Assembly (NCBI RefSeq): GCF_003477605.1 | Contig: NZ_QUDR01000017.1 | Location: forward strand, 18,593-64,687 | Direction: 5' to 3' | Origin: Clostridium sp. AF37-5 | GTDB lineage: Bacteria > Bacillota > Clostridia > Lachnospirales > Lachnospiraceae | DNA length: 46,095 nt | In this document: in pieces, positions 26,263 through 36,630 of the stretch | How positions within the stretch are numbered: the first letter of the stretch is position 1 | Layout: each line of letters starts with the position of its first letter | Translations under genes and position numbers: made by a program | Notes under the pieces: model-generated | The model's database searches: none | Seen by the model: only the letters and a program-made list of their open reading frames with translations | Told to the model about the DNA's origin: nothing

Positions 26263-27726
26263 TTACGATTCCCATGGCAGCCACACCTCAACACATGTTC
26301 CTTCCTGCAATACGCTGTCGATGGAAAGTCCATATTCTTCTCCAAACTTCAACCGGATTCTTTCATTCACATTATACAAACCATAAAAATCATTGCTGTC
26401 TTCAATTTTCGTCGTCAAGCCGCCACGAACCTGATTCAACCGTTCTTTTGTCATACCAATTCCATTATCTTCCACCCGGATAACACATTTGTCTTTTTCC
26501 CTTCGTCCGGTAACTACTATCCTTCCCTTTCCTCTCTTATTCTTAATTCCATGATAAAGTGCATTTTCCACAAGTGGCTGTAACGTTATTTTGGGTATTT
26601 TGCAGTTAGCAATCTCCTCCGGTATATCCACATCATACGTTAAAATATCCTGATATCTTACCTGCTGAATCTGCAAATAACTTGTAATATGACGACATTC
26701 CCCTTCTAAAGACACAATGTCTTTTCCACTATTTAAGGAAGCACGGAAAAAATCAGACAACGTCTGTACCATACTAACAACCTGTTCTTTTTGACCTGCT
26801 TCGGCCAGCCAAACAATTGTATCCAGCGTATTGTATAAGAAATGAGGATTAATCTGCATCTGTAAGATTTCCAATTCAGCTTCTCGAAGTCTCATCTGTT
26901 CCAGCATCACATTATCAATCAGCGTCTTTATTTTTTCAATCATTACATTTAATGAATCCGCTAACAATTTTACATCCACACCATGTTCCATATGTGCCCG
27001 CACCTCAAGATTTCCATCGGCAACCTCTTTCGTAATACTACTCAGATAGCGAACCGGTTTAGAAATACTTCTCGGAATAATTGTAATCATCATCGTGGTA
27101 ACCACAACAAGAAAAGCAGCAAGGAACAAACTTATAATAATCATATTTCGGGTGATGTGCTGCATATCCGAATAAATAAGTGCACTTTGTCTGTTTTCAT
27201 TATAAAGCAGCTGCAGCATCTTATTTTGAATATTTGCGGTAACTAATTGTACGCCATTTTCCCACAAATCCCGATTTTCATCATATTTCCCTTCTTTTTG
27301 CATATTTTCCTGAATCGTTTTGGTATATTTTTCAAGCACTTGAAAATAACGTTCAATCTGGACAATACATTCCTTGTTTTCGCTATTTTCCGTCGTTGCC
27401 TTTACACGTCTGATAATATCCTTTGCATAACGGATATCTTGTTCCGGATTTTGATCCGTATAAGTACGGTTTCCGGTCGTAATCAAATATATTTTATAAT
27501 CATAATTCTTTTTAAAATCCAAATTGAATTCACTGATAATGGCCGTATTCCTTACAACTTTATCATAACGGTTGGTTGCATCCAACGCACATACAAACCA
27601 AATCAGGACAAACAAAATCAGCGGCACTAAAAGAAGTACAAATGCCACTGAAATTTTTTTCTGAATCGAAAAATCACGATACTCATCTATTTTCTTCCTA
27701 AAAATACGAAAAAATAATTTTTTCAT
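26263..27726 (-). CDS. YesM-type membrane sensor histidine kinase
   Basis: A 487-residue sensor kinase. A basic N-terminus is followed by TM1 (about 24-45, VAFVLLLVPLILFVLIWFV), an extracellular sensor region, TM2 (about 182-208), a HAMP linker, the His_kinase domain with phosphorylated His295 in QINPHFLYNTLDTI, and an ATPase domain (LQPLVENALYHGI, DNGIGM). The ATG at 27726 overlaps the stop codon of the regulator gene (ATGA), so the two are translationally coupled. A longer frame to 27765 would read over the ribosome site. It presumably senses a sugar outside the cell and controls the adjacent ytfQ operon (inference). Confidence 0.93.
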   Translation of the reverse strand: MKKLFFRIFRKKIDEYRDFSIQKKISVAFVLLLVPLILFVLIWFVCALDATNRYDKVVRNTAIISEFNLDFKKNYDYKIYLITTGNRTYTDQNPEQDIRYAKDIIRRVKATTENSENKECIVQIERYFQVLEKYTKTIQENMQKEGKYDENRDLWENGVQLVTANIQNKMLQLLYNENRQSALIYSDMQHITRNMIIISLFLAAFLVVVTTMMITIIPRSISKPVRYLSSITKEVADGNLEVRAHMEHGVDVKLLADSLNVMIEKIKTLIDNVMLEQMRLREAELEILQMQINPHFLYNTLDTIVWLAEAGQKEQVVSMVQTLSDFFRASLNSGKDIVSLEGECRHITSYLQIQQVRYQDILTYDVDIPEEIANCKIPKITLQPLVENALYHGIKNKRGKGRIVVTGRREKDKCVIRVEDNGIGMTKERLNQVRGGLTTKIEDSNDFYGLYNVNERIRLKFGEEYGLSIDSVLQEGTCVEVWLPWES

Positions 27727-29357
27727 CCTTTTGCCCCTCCCTCTCGGTACTGTGTTGGGGTACATCCCTGATTTTTTTTAAATAAATGTGAAAAATAGTG
27801 TGGATCTTTATAACCAACTTTTTCACTTATTTCACTGCTCCGCATCGTTGTGCATTTCAAAAGTTCTTTGGCTTTATTCATACGTACATCCGTCAAATAA
27901 CGGATAAAAGTATGTCCTGTCTTCTGGCTGAAAATCGCACTCAGATGATTTGGACTGACATTCACCTCTGCCGCAACGGTATTCAGTGACAAATCCTCAT
28001 CACTGTAATTTTTGTCGATATATTTTTTCGCAAGCTCGACAATATCGCTGTTATGCTCTTTCGTGTGGCGGTCTCGTATCTCCATCACCTCACGGAACAA
28101 AGAAATCACATAAGAAATAGTTGTATCTAACTGCTGTAAAACCTGTTCCATCTGCACCGGGCTTTCAAACGGCTCCTTTCTGGAAAACTCCTCCGAATCT
28201 CCAAGCTGCTCCAAAAAATGGCTCGCCGCAACATACATATCCATCACAATATACTGGCGGAAAATCAATGAATTCTGACAGGCATCCCCTGCATTTTCAA
28301 GATATTCCTCTACAAAAATCGGAATTTCCTCCGAATCACCTCCACGCAAAAAAGCTTTAATCCGAGTCTTATCAAGTCCGCCAAAATTAATCTTTCCAAC
28401 ATGATACTCGCCATCGGCTCTTTCCATCAAAACCGGCTTTCTATCAATCTGCTCAAATCGCAGAATCTGATTCCCTTCCACCAGAAAACGATAAGCAAAG
28501 GCATGTGCTGCCGTCTCATACGCTTGTGAAATTTCCCGAATACGGCTCACCGGACTGCCCACACTTCCAAAATAGCCAATTTCCGGTTTTTCTGATAACA
28601 TATTTTCTAAAAAATCTGCCAAATCCTTCGCATCTTCTTCCATCTTCTCTTTTGATTCTTCCATAAAGAGAATAATTTCGCCCTCCGGTTCTCTGTCAAA
28701 ACACACCATATGTTCCGATTTGGAAGATATATAATTTTGCAATTTGTCATTCATTTCATTGACTGCTGCCGAATAAGAATCAAAAGTACTTCGTCCGATT
28801 TTCACAAGCATTATCTGATAATAGGACGCAGCCAACTCAATTCCAATACTGCGTGCTTTTTCCAGAAGCTCTGCCATAGAAAGTCTTCCCTCAATCAGAT
28901 TGGAAAAAAAGAGGCTCTTAGCATGCTCTCTGCGTTCTTTCTCTCCGGCCTCGTCCTCTCTGTCACGCCTGCCCGCTTGTCTTTCTTCTGTAATTTTGTC
29001 TGCTGCACGTCTGACAACCTGTAGTAATTCATCACTGTTAATCGGTTTTAACAAATATTCTTCCACACCAATTTGAATGGCATCCTTTGCATATTCAAAT
29101 TCTTCATGACCACTTAAAATCAAAATCTTTGTCTGTGGCAGTTCTTTTTTTACCAAACGGCTTAACTCCAATCCGTCCATAAAAGGCATGCATATATCTG
29201 TAATTACAATATCCGGATGCTTCTTTTTTATAAGAGGAAAGGCCAGTTCTCCATCACTGGCCTCTCCAACAAACGAGAGACCATAGGCCTCCCAATTCAT
29301 ATTCTTGATTCCCTCTCTGACAATAAATTCATCTTCGACAAGAAATACACTGATCAT
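27723..29357 (-). CDS. YesN-type response regulator with AraC DNA-binding domain
   Basis: A 544-residue regulator. The receiver domain (1-120) has the acidic pair at 8-9, phosphorylated Asp54 in IVITDICMPFMDG, and the Lys in YLLKPI. A long middle region (150-420) of unknown fold links it to a C-terminal AraC-type double helix-turn-helix (about 440-540) with LSLNTVAAEVNVSPNHLSAI and SEISEKVGYKDPHYFSHLFK. It lies 33 bp behind the FGGY kinase and is coupled to the histidine kinase. Such pairs control nearby sugar operons in Lachnospiraceae. Confidence 0.93.
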   Translation of the reverse strand: MISVFLVEDEFIVREGIKNMNWEAYGLSFVGEASDGELAFPLIKKKHPDIVITDICMPFMDGLELSRLVKKELPQTKILILSGHEEFEYAKDAIQIGVEEYLLKPINSDELLQVVRRAADKITEERQAGRRDREDEAGEKERREHAKSLFFSNLIEGRLSMAELLEKARSIGIELAASYYQIMLVKIGRSTFDSYSAAVNEMNDKLQNYISSKSEHMVCFDREPEGEIILFMEESKEKMEEDAKDLADFLENMLSEKPEIGYFGSVGSPVSRIREISQAYETAAHAFAYRFLVEGNQILRFEQIDRKPVLMERADGEYHVGKINFGGLDKTRIKAFLRGGDSEEIPIFVEEYLENAGDACQNSLIFRQYIVMDMYVAASHFLEQLGDSEEFSRKEPFESPVQMEQVLQQLDTTISYVISLFREVMEIRDRHTKEHNSDIVELAKKYIDKNYSDEDLSLNTVAAEVNVSPNHLSAIFSQKTGHTFIRYLTDVRMNKAKELLKCTTMRSSEISEKVGYKDPHYFSHLFKKNQGCTPTQYREGGAKG

Positions 29358-29390
29358 AAAAAAACGCCTTCTCCCTACTCGTTCTCCATT

Positions 29391-30983
29391 TTATAATTTC
29401 ATTGAATCAACGGCTGTCCGCTCAATCGGAAGTCCTTCTTTGTAAATCCGGATAAATTCATCAAATCCTTTGACTCCTTCCGGATTCGGATTTAATTCAC
29501 TGCCTTCCTGACCGGCAAACACCTCTTTATTCAAATAGTCACCAAGATTTTTTCCATCGTTATGAATCAAATAAGCAGCTAACACAGCAATGCCCCAGGC
29601 ACCACCTTCACCGGCCGTTTCCATAACAGAAATTGGTGTATCTACAGCGTCTGCCAAAATCTGCTGACCGACACCTTTGGTTTTAAATAAACCGCCGTGG
29701 CCTAAAAGCTTATCTACTGCTACTTTTTCTTCTTTCAAAAGAAGGTCCATACCAATTTTCAAAGAAGCAAGTGCCGAATACAGATTCACACGCATAAAGT
29801 TAGCTAAATTAAATTTACTGTTTGGGGTGCGGACAAACAATGGACGTCCTTCTTCCATTTCCGTAATATTTTCACCGGAAATATAATTGTACGCCAACAG
29901 ATTTCCACCGTTTGCATCGCCTTCCATCGCTTTTTTGTACAATGTGCCATACAACCGGTTCATATCGACATCCAGACCAAAACTCTCTGCAAATTCGCGG
30001 AAAATATTTACCCACGCATTCAAATCAGATGTACAGTTATTGCAGTGCACCATCGCAACCAAATCACCGGACGGTGTTGTAACCAAATCCAGTTCTTTGT
30101 AAACTTTACTCAATTCTTTTTCAAGAACTACCATAGAAAATACCGATGTACCGGCAGACACATTTCCTGTGCGCCGTGCAACAGAATTCGTTGCCACCAT
30201 ACCGGTTCCTGCATCTCCCTCCGGCGGACAAAGCGGAACTCCTGCCTCCAAATCACCGTCTGTATCAAGAAGTTTTGCGCCTTCTTGTGTAAGTGTTCCT
30301 GCATCCTCTCCGGCGGACAATACTTCCGGGAAAATGTCCATTAATTTCCATGGATATCCTTTGTCTGCAATCGCTTCATCAAACTGAGAAACCATTTTTG
30401 CATCGTATTTTCCTGTTTCAATATCAATCGGGAACATACCGGATGCATCCCCTACACCAAGCACTTTTTTGCCGGTCAGCATCCAGTGAATATAACCGGC
30501 TAATGTTGTCTGGAAGCAAATATCTTTTACGTGTTCTTCTCCATTTAAAATTGCCTGATACAAATGGGCAACACTCCATCTCTGCGGAATATTATACCGG
30601 AATAAATCTGTCAATTTTTCCGACGCTTCTTCGGTAATCGCATTGCGCCAGGTGCGGAATGGAACAAGAATTTTGTCATCCTTATCAAATGCCATATATC
30701 CGTGCATCATGGCACTAAATCCAATCGCAGCCAATTTGGTTACTTTCACACCGTATTTTTCCTGCACATCTTTTTTCATATCCTGATAGCAGTCCTGCAA
30801 TCCCTTCCAAATAGCATCGATGCTGTAAGTCCAGACACCATCCACTAACTGATTTTCCCATTCATGGCTTCCGGATGCAATCGGATGATGTTTTCCATCA
30901 ATCAAAACCGCCTTGATTCTGGTTGAACCAAATTCAATACCAAGTACCGCTTTTCCCTCTTCAATCTGCTTTTTTGTATCCAT
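29391..30983 (-). CDS. FGGY-family carbohydrate kinase, substrate uncertain
   Basis: A 530-residue cytoplasmic sugar kinase with the two-lobed FGGY/actin fold. ATP-binding motifs include [17 protein letters not shown] at the N-terminus, [16 protein letters not shown] in the middle, and [20 protein letters not shown] near the C-terminus. It belongs to a branch often annotated only as FGGY kinase; xylulokinase- or ribulokinase-like activity is possible. The ATG at 30983 follows GGAGG at 8 bp; an upstream ATG at 31019 would overlap galE. It sits 23 bp behind galE. No araA, araD or xylA is present in this window, so the substrate cannot be fixed by context. Confidence 0.85.
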   Translation of the reverse strand: MDTKKQIEEGKAVLGIEFGSTRIKAVLIDGKHHPIASGSHEWENQLVDGVWTYSIDAIWKGLQDCYQDMKKDVQEKYGVKVTKLAAIGFSAMMHGYMAFDKDDKILVPFRTWRNAITEEASEKLTDLFRYNIPQRWSVAHLYQAILNGEEHVKDICFQTTLAGYIHWMLTGKKVLGVGDASGMFPIDIETGKYDAKMVSQFDEAIADKGYPWKLMDIFPEVLSAGEDAGTLTQEGAKLLDTDGDLEAGVPLCPPEGDAGTGMVATNSVARRTGNVSAGTSVFSMVVLEKELSKVYKELDLVTTPSGDLVAMVHCNNCTSDLNAWVNIFREFAESFGLDVDMNRLYGTLYKKAMEGDANGGNLLAYNYISGENITEMEEGRPLFVRTPNSKFNLANFMRVNLYSALASLKIGMDLLLKEEKVAVDKLLGHGGLFKTKGVGQQILADAVDTPISVMETAGEGGAWGIAVLAAYLIHNDGKNLGDYLNKEVFAGQEGSELNPNPEGVKGFDEFIRIYKEGLPIERTAVDSMKL

Positions 30984-31006
30984 TCTAATATCCTCCATTT
31001 CTTTGT

Positions 31007-32011
31007 TTATTTCTCGCACATCTGTGCATAACGCCAGGAATCTTCACACATCCGTTTCAAATCGTACTGTGCTTCCCAGCCAAGTTCTTCTTTTGCCTTT
31101 TTCGGGTCTGCGTAGCAAGTGGCAATATCGCCGGCACGACGTGGCTTAATCGTATATGGAATTTTCACTCCATTTGCTGCCTCAAATGCCTTTACAATAT
31201 CCAAAACACTGTAACCATTTCCCGTTCCTAAATTATAAATATTAACACCTTCTGCAGATACAGCCTTCTGAATCGCATTCACATGTCCTTTTGCCAAATC
31301 AACTACATGAATGTAATCGCGGACACCTGTTCCATCCGGTGTATCATAATCGTCACCAAACACACCAAGTTCCGGAAGTTTGCCAACTGCCACCTGCATA
31401 ATGTACGGCATCAGATTATTCGGAATTCCATTCGGACTTTCCCCAAGCAAACCGCTCTCATGCGCTCCAATCGGATTAAAGTAACGTAAAAGAACAACGC
31501 TCCACTCATTGTCCGATGTATAAAAATCAGATAAAATCTGCTCTAACATCGACTTCGTCCATCCATACGGATTTGTACAGGTTCCTTTCGGGCACTTCTC
31601 CGTAATCGGAATCTGCGCCGGATCACCATAGACTGTTGCGGAAGAGCTGAAAATAATGCGCTTGCAGCCATATTCCTTCATTAATTCACAAAGATTTAAT
31701 GTACCGGTGATATTATTCTGATAATACATCAGCGGTTTTGCCACTGACTCTCCAACCGCTTTTAAACCTGCAAAATGAATCACAGCATCCAGTTTATGCT
31801 CCTCAAAAATCGGACGCATACTCTCCTTGTCTAACATATCTGCTTTATAGAACGTAATTTTCTTTCCTGTGATTTTTTCAATTTTATCTACCACATCAAT
31901 TTTTGAGTTATACAAATTATCAAAAACAACTACTTCATATCCCTTGTTTAAAAGCTCCACACACGTATGGGAACCAATGTAGCCGGTTCCGCCTGTTACT
32001 AAAATTTTCAA
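31007..32011 (-). CDS. galE: UDP-glucose 4-epimerase
   Basis: A 334-residue extended short-chain dehydrogenase that interconverts UDP-galactose and UDP-glucose with bound NAD. The Rossmann glycine motif is [11 protein letters not shown] near the N-terminus. The catalytic YxxxK reads YGWTK, with the Ser/Thr of SSSATVYGD before it. The start is most likely the TTG at 32011, eight bases after GGAGG; upstream ATGs overlap or precede that ribosome site. It lies between galK and the FGGY kinase in one leftward unit. GalT is absent here. Confidence 0.95.
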   Translation of the reverse strand: MKILVTGGTGYIGSHTCVELLNKGYEVVVFDNLYNSKIDVVDKIEKITGKKITFYKADMLDKESMRPIFEEHKLDAVIHFAGLKAVGESVAKPLMYYQNNITGTLNLCELMKEYGCKRIIFSSSATVYGDPAQIPITEKCPKGTCTNPYGWTKSMLEQILSDFYTSDNEWSVVLLRYFNPIGAHESGLLGESPNGIPNNLMPYIMQVAVGKLPELGVFGDDYDTPDGTGVRDYIHVVDLAKGHVNAIQKAVSAEGVNIYNLGTGNGYSVLDIVKAFEAANGVKIPYTIKPRRAGDIATCYADPKKAKEELGWEAQYDLKRMCEDSWRYAQMCEK

Positions 32012-32121
32012 AATTGTTTCCTCCATTTCACTTAAATTTAGGTTCAAGCCTCACCCCTTTCGTGCAAACGCGATGCTTTGTTTCCTTTATCATAGGGGCT
32101 CGAATCGTTCGTTTTCTCTTG

Positions 32122-33285
32122 TTATTGTACCACAGGTCCATCACCAATTTCAACTACATAGAAGTCTGCGCTAAGCCCCGTTTTTTCTGTATAGATTCTT
32201 CCGGTTTCCTGAATAAATTCATCCACGAAATTCTCTTTTACAAGACTAATTGTTGAGCCGCCAAAACCGCCCCCGGTCATGCGCGAACCAAGAACCCCGT
32301 CCTGCTGCCAGGCTGCCTCTGTCAGCGCATCCATTTCATCTCCTGTGACTTCGTAATCTTCAGACAACGACTGATGGGAGGCTTTCATTAACTCGCCGAA
32401 TGTTTTCAGTTCACCGTTTTTTAACGCCGCAGCCGCCTGCTTTGTTCTGGCATTTTCCGTGACCGCATGTTTCACACGCCGTTTTCTATCGTCATCTTTA
32501 ACCGTCACCTGATACAGATTCCATGTTTTTTCATCCAAATCGCAAAGGGCATGAATTCCAATTGCCTGTGAAATTTCTTCCAGAGCAGTTTCACATTCTT
32601 CCCGTCTTTCATTATACTTTGACTCACCAAGTTTATGCTTTTTATTGCTGTTCGCAATAATTAATTTTACTCCGGACAGTGTAATAGGAATATACTCATA
32701 ACCCAAAGTTTTCGTGTTTAATAAAATTGCATGGTCCTTTTTCCCCATCGCTACAGCAAACTGATCCATAATGCCACAATTTACGCCACAAAATTCATGC
32801 TCTGCCTGCTTCCCCATTAATGCAAGATCCACATTGGTCACATCAAAGCCATACAAGTCCTGCACAATAAATCCAATCAGCACTTCCAAAGATGCCGAGG
32901 AAGAAAGTCCTGCCCCACTTGGCAAGTCGCCAAACAACAGTAAATCCATGCCAAATGGCAGTACCATTTCTTTCTTTTCAAATGCCCACAAAACGCCTTT
33001 AATATAGTTCGTCCAATCGGATTCATTCACTACTTGATAATCCCCAATCGCAATCTCCTGAATCTCGTCTTCCATGTTCATGGAATAAACTTTTATTTTC
33101 TTGTCCGCACGTCTTCTCGCAACTCCATAAGTTCCAAGTGTCAGTGCACACGGCAGCACCAGTCCCCCACTGTAATCAATGTGCTCACCAATCAGATTCA
33201 CTCGTCCCGGTGCAAAATATACTTTTGTACCATTGGTATCACCATAAATGTCCTGAAATTTCTCCAGTAATTTTTCCTTCATCAT
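32122..33285 (-). CDS. galK: Galactokinase
   Basis: A 387-residue GHMP kinase that phosphorylates galactose at C1, the first committed step of the Leloir pathway. The galactokinase signature APGRVNLIGEHIDYSGG lies near residue 25. The GHMP ATP loop LPSGAGLSSSASLEVLIG and the C-terminal GSRMTGGGFGGSTISLV are intact. Two adjacent ATGs (33285 and 33282) follow GAGGGAGAG. It is the first gene of the operon, with a promoter at 33312-33342. There is a 110-bp gap before galE with no clear terminator. Confidence 0.96.
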   Translation of the reverse strand: MMKEKLLEKFQDIYGDTNGTKVYFAPGRVNLIGEHIDYSGGLVLPCALTLGTYGVARRRADKKIKVYSMNMEDEIQEIAIGDYQVVNESDWTNYIKGVLWAFEKKEMVLPFGMDLLLFGDLPSGAGLSSSASLEVLIGFIVQDLYGFDVTNVDLALMGKQAEHEFCGVNCGIMDQFAVAMGKKDHAILLNTKTLGYEYIPITLSGVKLIIANSNKKHKLGESKYNERREECETALEEISQAIGIHALCDLDEKTWNLYQVTVKDDDRKRRVKHAVTENARTKQAAAALKNGELKTFGELMKASHQSLSEDYEVTGDEMDALTEAAWQQDGVLGSRMTGGGFGGSTISLVKENFVDEFIQETGRIYTEKTGLSADFYVVEIGDGPVVQ

Positions 33286-33311
33286 TTCTCTCCCTCTTTT
33301 TCATTAACTCC

Positions 33312-33342
33312 ATTATAACAAACTCTCCCTATAAACGGTCAA
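33312..33342 (-). promoter_or_regulatory. Promoter of the galK operon
   Basis: Minus strand: TTGACC (-35) and TATAAT (-10). Spacing is long at 19 bp, but an extended TGT before the -10 compensates. It lies 27 bp before the start codon. Confidence 0.6.
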
Positions 33343-33451
33343 TGGATTATTATAAGGTAATGGTGGATTTTTTTATAGTTACGAAATCCGCAAACAAAAA
33401 AACCACACATCCGAATTTCTTTCAAATGCATGGCTCTTTCTCTTGTTCCAA

Positions 33452-33727
33452 CTAGGCTTCTTCTGCTTTATCAACTTCTACAATCGCAGACTTCTGCATC
33501 GGAATACGACAGTTTTTGTTGCTTCCAAACTCAACGATAACCACTTCGTCTGTCATATCAATGACAACACCGTAAAAACCGCTGGTTGTAAGAATACTGT
33601 CACCAACTGCAACTGCATTTACCAATGCCTGATGCTCTTTTTCTTTCTTTTTCTGCGGACGAATCGCAATCAAATAGAATGCGCCAATAATTACCACATA
33701 AAGCAAAATAATTCCAATTCCCTGCAT
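33452..33727 (-). CDS. yajC: Preprotein translocase subunit YajC
   Basis: A 91-residue protein with a single N-terminal membrane helix (IGIILLYVVIIGAFYLIA), then the family motif RPQKKKEKEHQ and a small beta domain with GDSILTTSGFYGVVIDM. YajC joins SecDF at the Sec translocon. The ATG at 33727 follows AGGAGG. It lies 17 bp behind tgt, and tgt-yajC is a common gene pair in Firmicutes. Confidence 0.95.
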   Translation of the reverse strand: MQGIGIILLYVVIIGAFYLIAIRPQKKKEKEHQALVNAVAVGDSILTTSGFYGVVIDMTDEVVIVEFGSNKNCRIPMQKSAIVEVDKAEEA

Positions 33728-33744
33728 GAGTTAACCTCCTAAAA

Positions 33745-34887
33745 TCATTCATCCAAACCGGCTTCCATACGTGCCAGCTTGTTCTTTTTATATTCAGAGA
33801 AAGTACCTGTTTCGATAGCTTCCCGAATTTCTTCCATCATTGTATTATAAAAATACAAATTATGCAAGACTAATAATCGCAGACCAAGCATTTCCTTTGC
33901 CTTCAAAAGATGCCTGATATACGCCCTGCTGTAGTGTCGGCAGGCAGGACATCCGCATCCGACCTCAATTGGACGGTCATCCAGTTCATACTTTTTATTC
34001 TGCAGATTCATCTTGCCATGGTTTGTGTAAGCATGTCCGTGTCGCCCATTTCTCGCCGGATATACACAGTCAAAGAAATCAACACCCCTCTCTACAGCTT
34101 CTAAAATATTCTGTGGTGTACCAACCCCCATCAGATAAATGGGTTTATCCTGTGGCAGTTCCGGCACCGTAACATCCAAAATGTGATACATCTGCTCATG
34201 CGTTTCACCGACTGCCAAACCACCAATCGCATAACCATCCAAATCCAGTTCGCGGATTGCTCTTGCGTGATTAATACGGATATCTTCAAAAGTTCCGCCC
34301 TGGTCAATACCAAAAAGCATCTGCTCCTTATTAATCGTATCCGGAAGTGCATTTAACCGCTCCATCTCTGCCTTACAACGGCGCAGCCACCGCGTCGTTC
34401 GGTCAACCGAATTCTGCATATATTCACGCGTAGCCGGATGCGGTGGACACTCATCAAATGCCATCGCAATCGTTGACGCGAGATTCGACTGAATCTGCAT
34501 ACTTTCCTCCGGTCCCATGAAAATTTTACGTCCATCAATATGTGAATTAAAATGCACGCCCTCTTCTTTGATTTTTCTAAGTCCGGCTAAGGAAAACACC
34601 TGAAATCCGCCCGAGTCTGTCAAAATCGGCTTGTCCCAATTCATAAACTTATGAAGACCACCTAATTTTTTTATCACGTCATCACCCGGTCTCACATGCA
34701 GATGATACGTATTTGACAATTCAACCTGCGTGTGGATATCATGTAAATCCATCGTAGAAACTGCACCCTTAATCGCAGCCACCGTTCCTACATTCATAAA
34801 CACCGGCGTCTCAATTACGCCATGCGGTGTCGTGAAACGACCTCTGCGCGCACGCCCATCAGTCGCCAGCAATTCATATTTCTTCAT
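33745..34887 (-). CDS. tgt: tRNA-guanine transglycosylase (queuine/preQ1)
   Basis: A 380-residue TIM-barrel enzyme that exchanges guanine 34 of GUN-anticodon tRNAs for preQ1. Substrate-binding Asp lies in LTDSGGFQVFSLAGL; the nucleophile region is DCVYPARNGRHGHAYT; the zinc site is CGCPACRHYSRAYIRHL. Length is normal. The ATG at 34887 immediately follows the stop codon of the SGNH esterase gene, so translation is probably coupled. Confidence 0.97.
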   Translation of the reverse strand: MKKYELLATDGRARRGRFTTPHGVIETPVFMNVGTVAAIKGAVSTMDLHDIHTQVELSNTYHLHVRPGDDVIKKLGGLHKFMNWDKPILTDSGGFQVFSLAGLRKIKEEGVHFNSHIDGRKIFMGPEESMQIQSNLASTIAMAFDECPPHPATREYMQNSVDRTTRWLRRCKAEMERLNALPDTINKEQMLFGIDQGGTFEDIRINHARAIRELDLDGYAIGGLAVGETHEQMYHILDVTVPELPQDKPIYLMGVGTPQNILEAVERGVDFFDCVYPARNGRHGHAYTNHGKMNLQNKKYELDDRPIEVGCGCPACRHYSRAYIRHLLKAKEMLGLRLLVLHNLYFYNTMMEEIREAIETGTFSEYKKNKLARMEAGLDE

Positions 34888-36585
34888 TTACCGTGTCACT
34901 CCAAAACCAAGTATTGTAAATTTCTTCGCCTCGTCGCCTTCTTTCATGCGGAATACGATTTCGTGTTTTTTGCTCTCTTTTTCATCAATTAAAATCTGCG
35001 GATTACAGTGTGCCCATCCATTATCGAGTGGGTTAATCTGTTTTACCACATTGCCATCAACTAAAATATCAGCCGTACCAAATTCGGACGAACCGGAATC
35101 TTTGATGACCGCCACTAAATTTTTACAAGTAATCGTCATCCTAAATTCTGCCCCTGTTACAGAACCGTCATTCATCCAGTTGTCAGCAAACTCCGGTGAA
35201 CCATTTAAATCCATATCACGCTCTACATACTGGATATCTGTATCTTTTGCATCATACCCATTCTGTACAATCACTGCAAAATCTTCTGCATTTGTGCGGT
35301 CAAAGCGAAGCAAATCCTTAAACTGTGTGCCATAAACCGGCTCTTTGTCAAGAGAAATATCCTGCTCTGCCATCTCCTCTTTGTCTACCTTTTCAAACAA
35401 ATTTGCAATGCAGTCTGCCATAATGCGGTGTCCATCATTCGTTGGATGGTAAATATCATAGAAGAACTGTCTCTTTGTAATTACACGATTTTTTTCAAAC
35501 TGCGGAACAACAGCATCTTTTACACTAACCATCGGCAGTTCATAGCGCTCACCAATTGGCTGCAATCGATTTTGCAGATTCCAGTCATTCATAAATACTG
35601 CAAAATTCAATAACACTGCCGGTGCATTTTCAGCTTGAAGAATTTTCATCACAAGACTCTCAAAACTAACACCCTGCGTCTCATCGCCCTCGTCATTTAC
35701 CGCAAATTCAACCACTACCAAATCCGGCGTAATCTCACCATTTTTCGTAACATCTAAATCATAACGCACCATACCAAGTTCGGATGGAGTTCCACCGACA
35801 CCGGCCTTTACATAGTGCATATTTTTTCCATCGCAAGGTGAAAACAACTTGCAAAACGCGTCATAAGAACGGTAAGCATAACACATCGTGTTGATTGGCT
35901 TTCCGCCGGCTCCCTGTGTAATCGAGCCTCCAATATAAGCAATCGTCACATCCTCGCCGCGTTTACATTTTTCGATTACCTTTTTCAGGCGATAATTGTT
36001 TCCTGTCGACACAAGCGAGTTTTCAATCATATCCTGATACTCCGGCGAATCAAAATTAACCGGCGGATCAACTTGAATTTCCGGCACTTCATAGCCATCA
36101 TTTACATAAAATTTGACTGTCAAATCCATATTTTTATTTTCTTCCGGGAAAATAAAATTAAAGGAGCCGAAGCAGTCATCATCCTCATTTACCGGGTAGG
36201 CATCTACCGGAAGAACCATTTCTTCTCCCGTACATGGAATTGTCGCTTCCATCACAGTTCCTGTCGTGTATTTATCAGTTTTTCCATAACACTGGAACTG
36301 AAACTCGACTTCCTTTTCTTTATCTGCCGGGTCTTCCGCCTTAATACTGACACCAACACTGTGAACCAGTTTGCGGAATGTCTCCATCCTTGGGAGCATA
36401 TCCAGCAATTCTTCATCAATATCTCCTGATGTAAATTTTACCTGATCTTTTAATCTTCCCTCTAAGTACACATAATCGCGAATTACGCCCTCCGGGTCTT
36501 TCGAACCGGAAATCGTCTTATCTAAAACAACATATAAACATGGTCTTTTTTCAACCGGATCCTTCGGTGCGGCAGGTCCTCTCAT
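34888..36585 (-). CDS. SGNH/GDSL-type carbohydrate esterase, probably intracellular
   Basis: A 565-residue protein in three parts: an N-terminal beta-rich domain (1-200), an SGNH hydrolase domain (about 212-400), and a C-terminal jelly-roll-like domain (about 410-565) that may bind carbohydrate. SGNH blocks are clear: nucleophile Ser221 in YIGGSITQGAGG, Gly in GVGGTPSELG, Asn298 in VVVEFAVND, and Asp377/His380 in YDIYHPTNDGH. No signal peptide is seen, so it may deacetylate imported xylan or mannan oligosaccharides. The layout recalls CE2/CE17-type enzymes of Roseburia, but the family call is inference. The ATG at 36585 follows AAGGAG. It heads a unit with tgt and yajC. Confidence 0.82.
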   Translation of the reverse strand: MRGPAAPKDPVEKRPCLYVVLDKTISGSKDPEGVIRDYVYLEGRLKDQVKFTSGDIDEELLDMLPRMETFRKLVHSVGVSIKAEDPADKEKEVEFQFQCYGKTDKYTTGTVMEATIPCTGEEMVLPVDAYPVNEDDDCFGSFNFIFPEENKNMDLTVKFYVNDGYEVPEIQVDPPVNFDSPEYQDMIENSLVSTGNNYRLKKVIEKCKRGEDVTIAYIGGSITQGAGGKPINTMCYAYRSYDAFCKLFSPCDGKNMHYVKAGVGGTPSELGMVRYDLDVTKNGEITPDLVVVEFAVNDEGDETQGVSFESLVMKILQAENAPAVLLNFAVFMNDWNLQNRLQPIGERYELPMVSVKDAVVPQFEKNRVITKRQFFYDIYHPTNDGHRIMADCIANLFEKVDKEEMAEQDISLDKEPVYGTQFKDLLRFDRTNAEDFAVIVQNGYDAKDTDIQYVERDMDLNGSPEFADNWMNDGSVTGAEFRMTITCKNLVAVIKDSGSSEFGTADILVDGNVVKQINPLDNGWAHCNPQILIDEKESKKHEIVFRMKEGDEAKKFTILGFGVTR

Positions 36586-36630
36586 ATTCTTACAACTCCT
36601 TTTTTCTCAAATCATTTTCAAATGCAAAAG

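Noticed and set aside
33343..33451. Terminator after yajC
   Set aside because: A T-run exists on the minus strand but no convincing stem precedes it.
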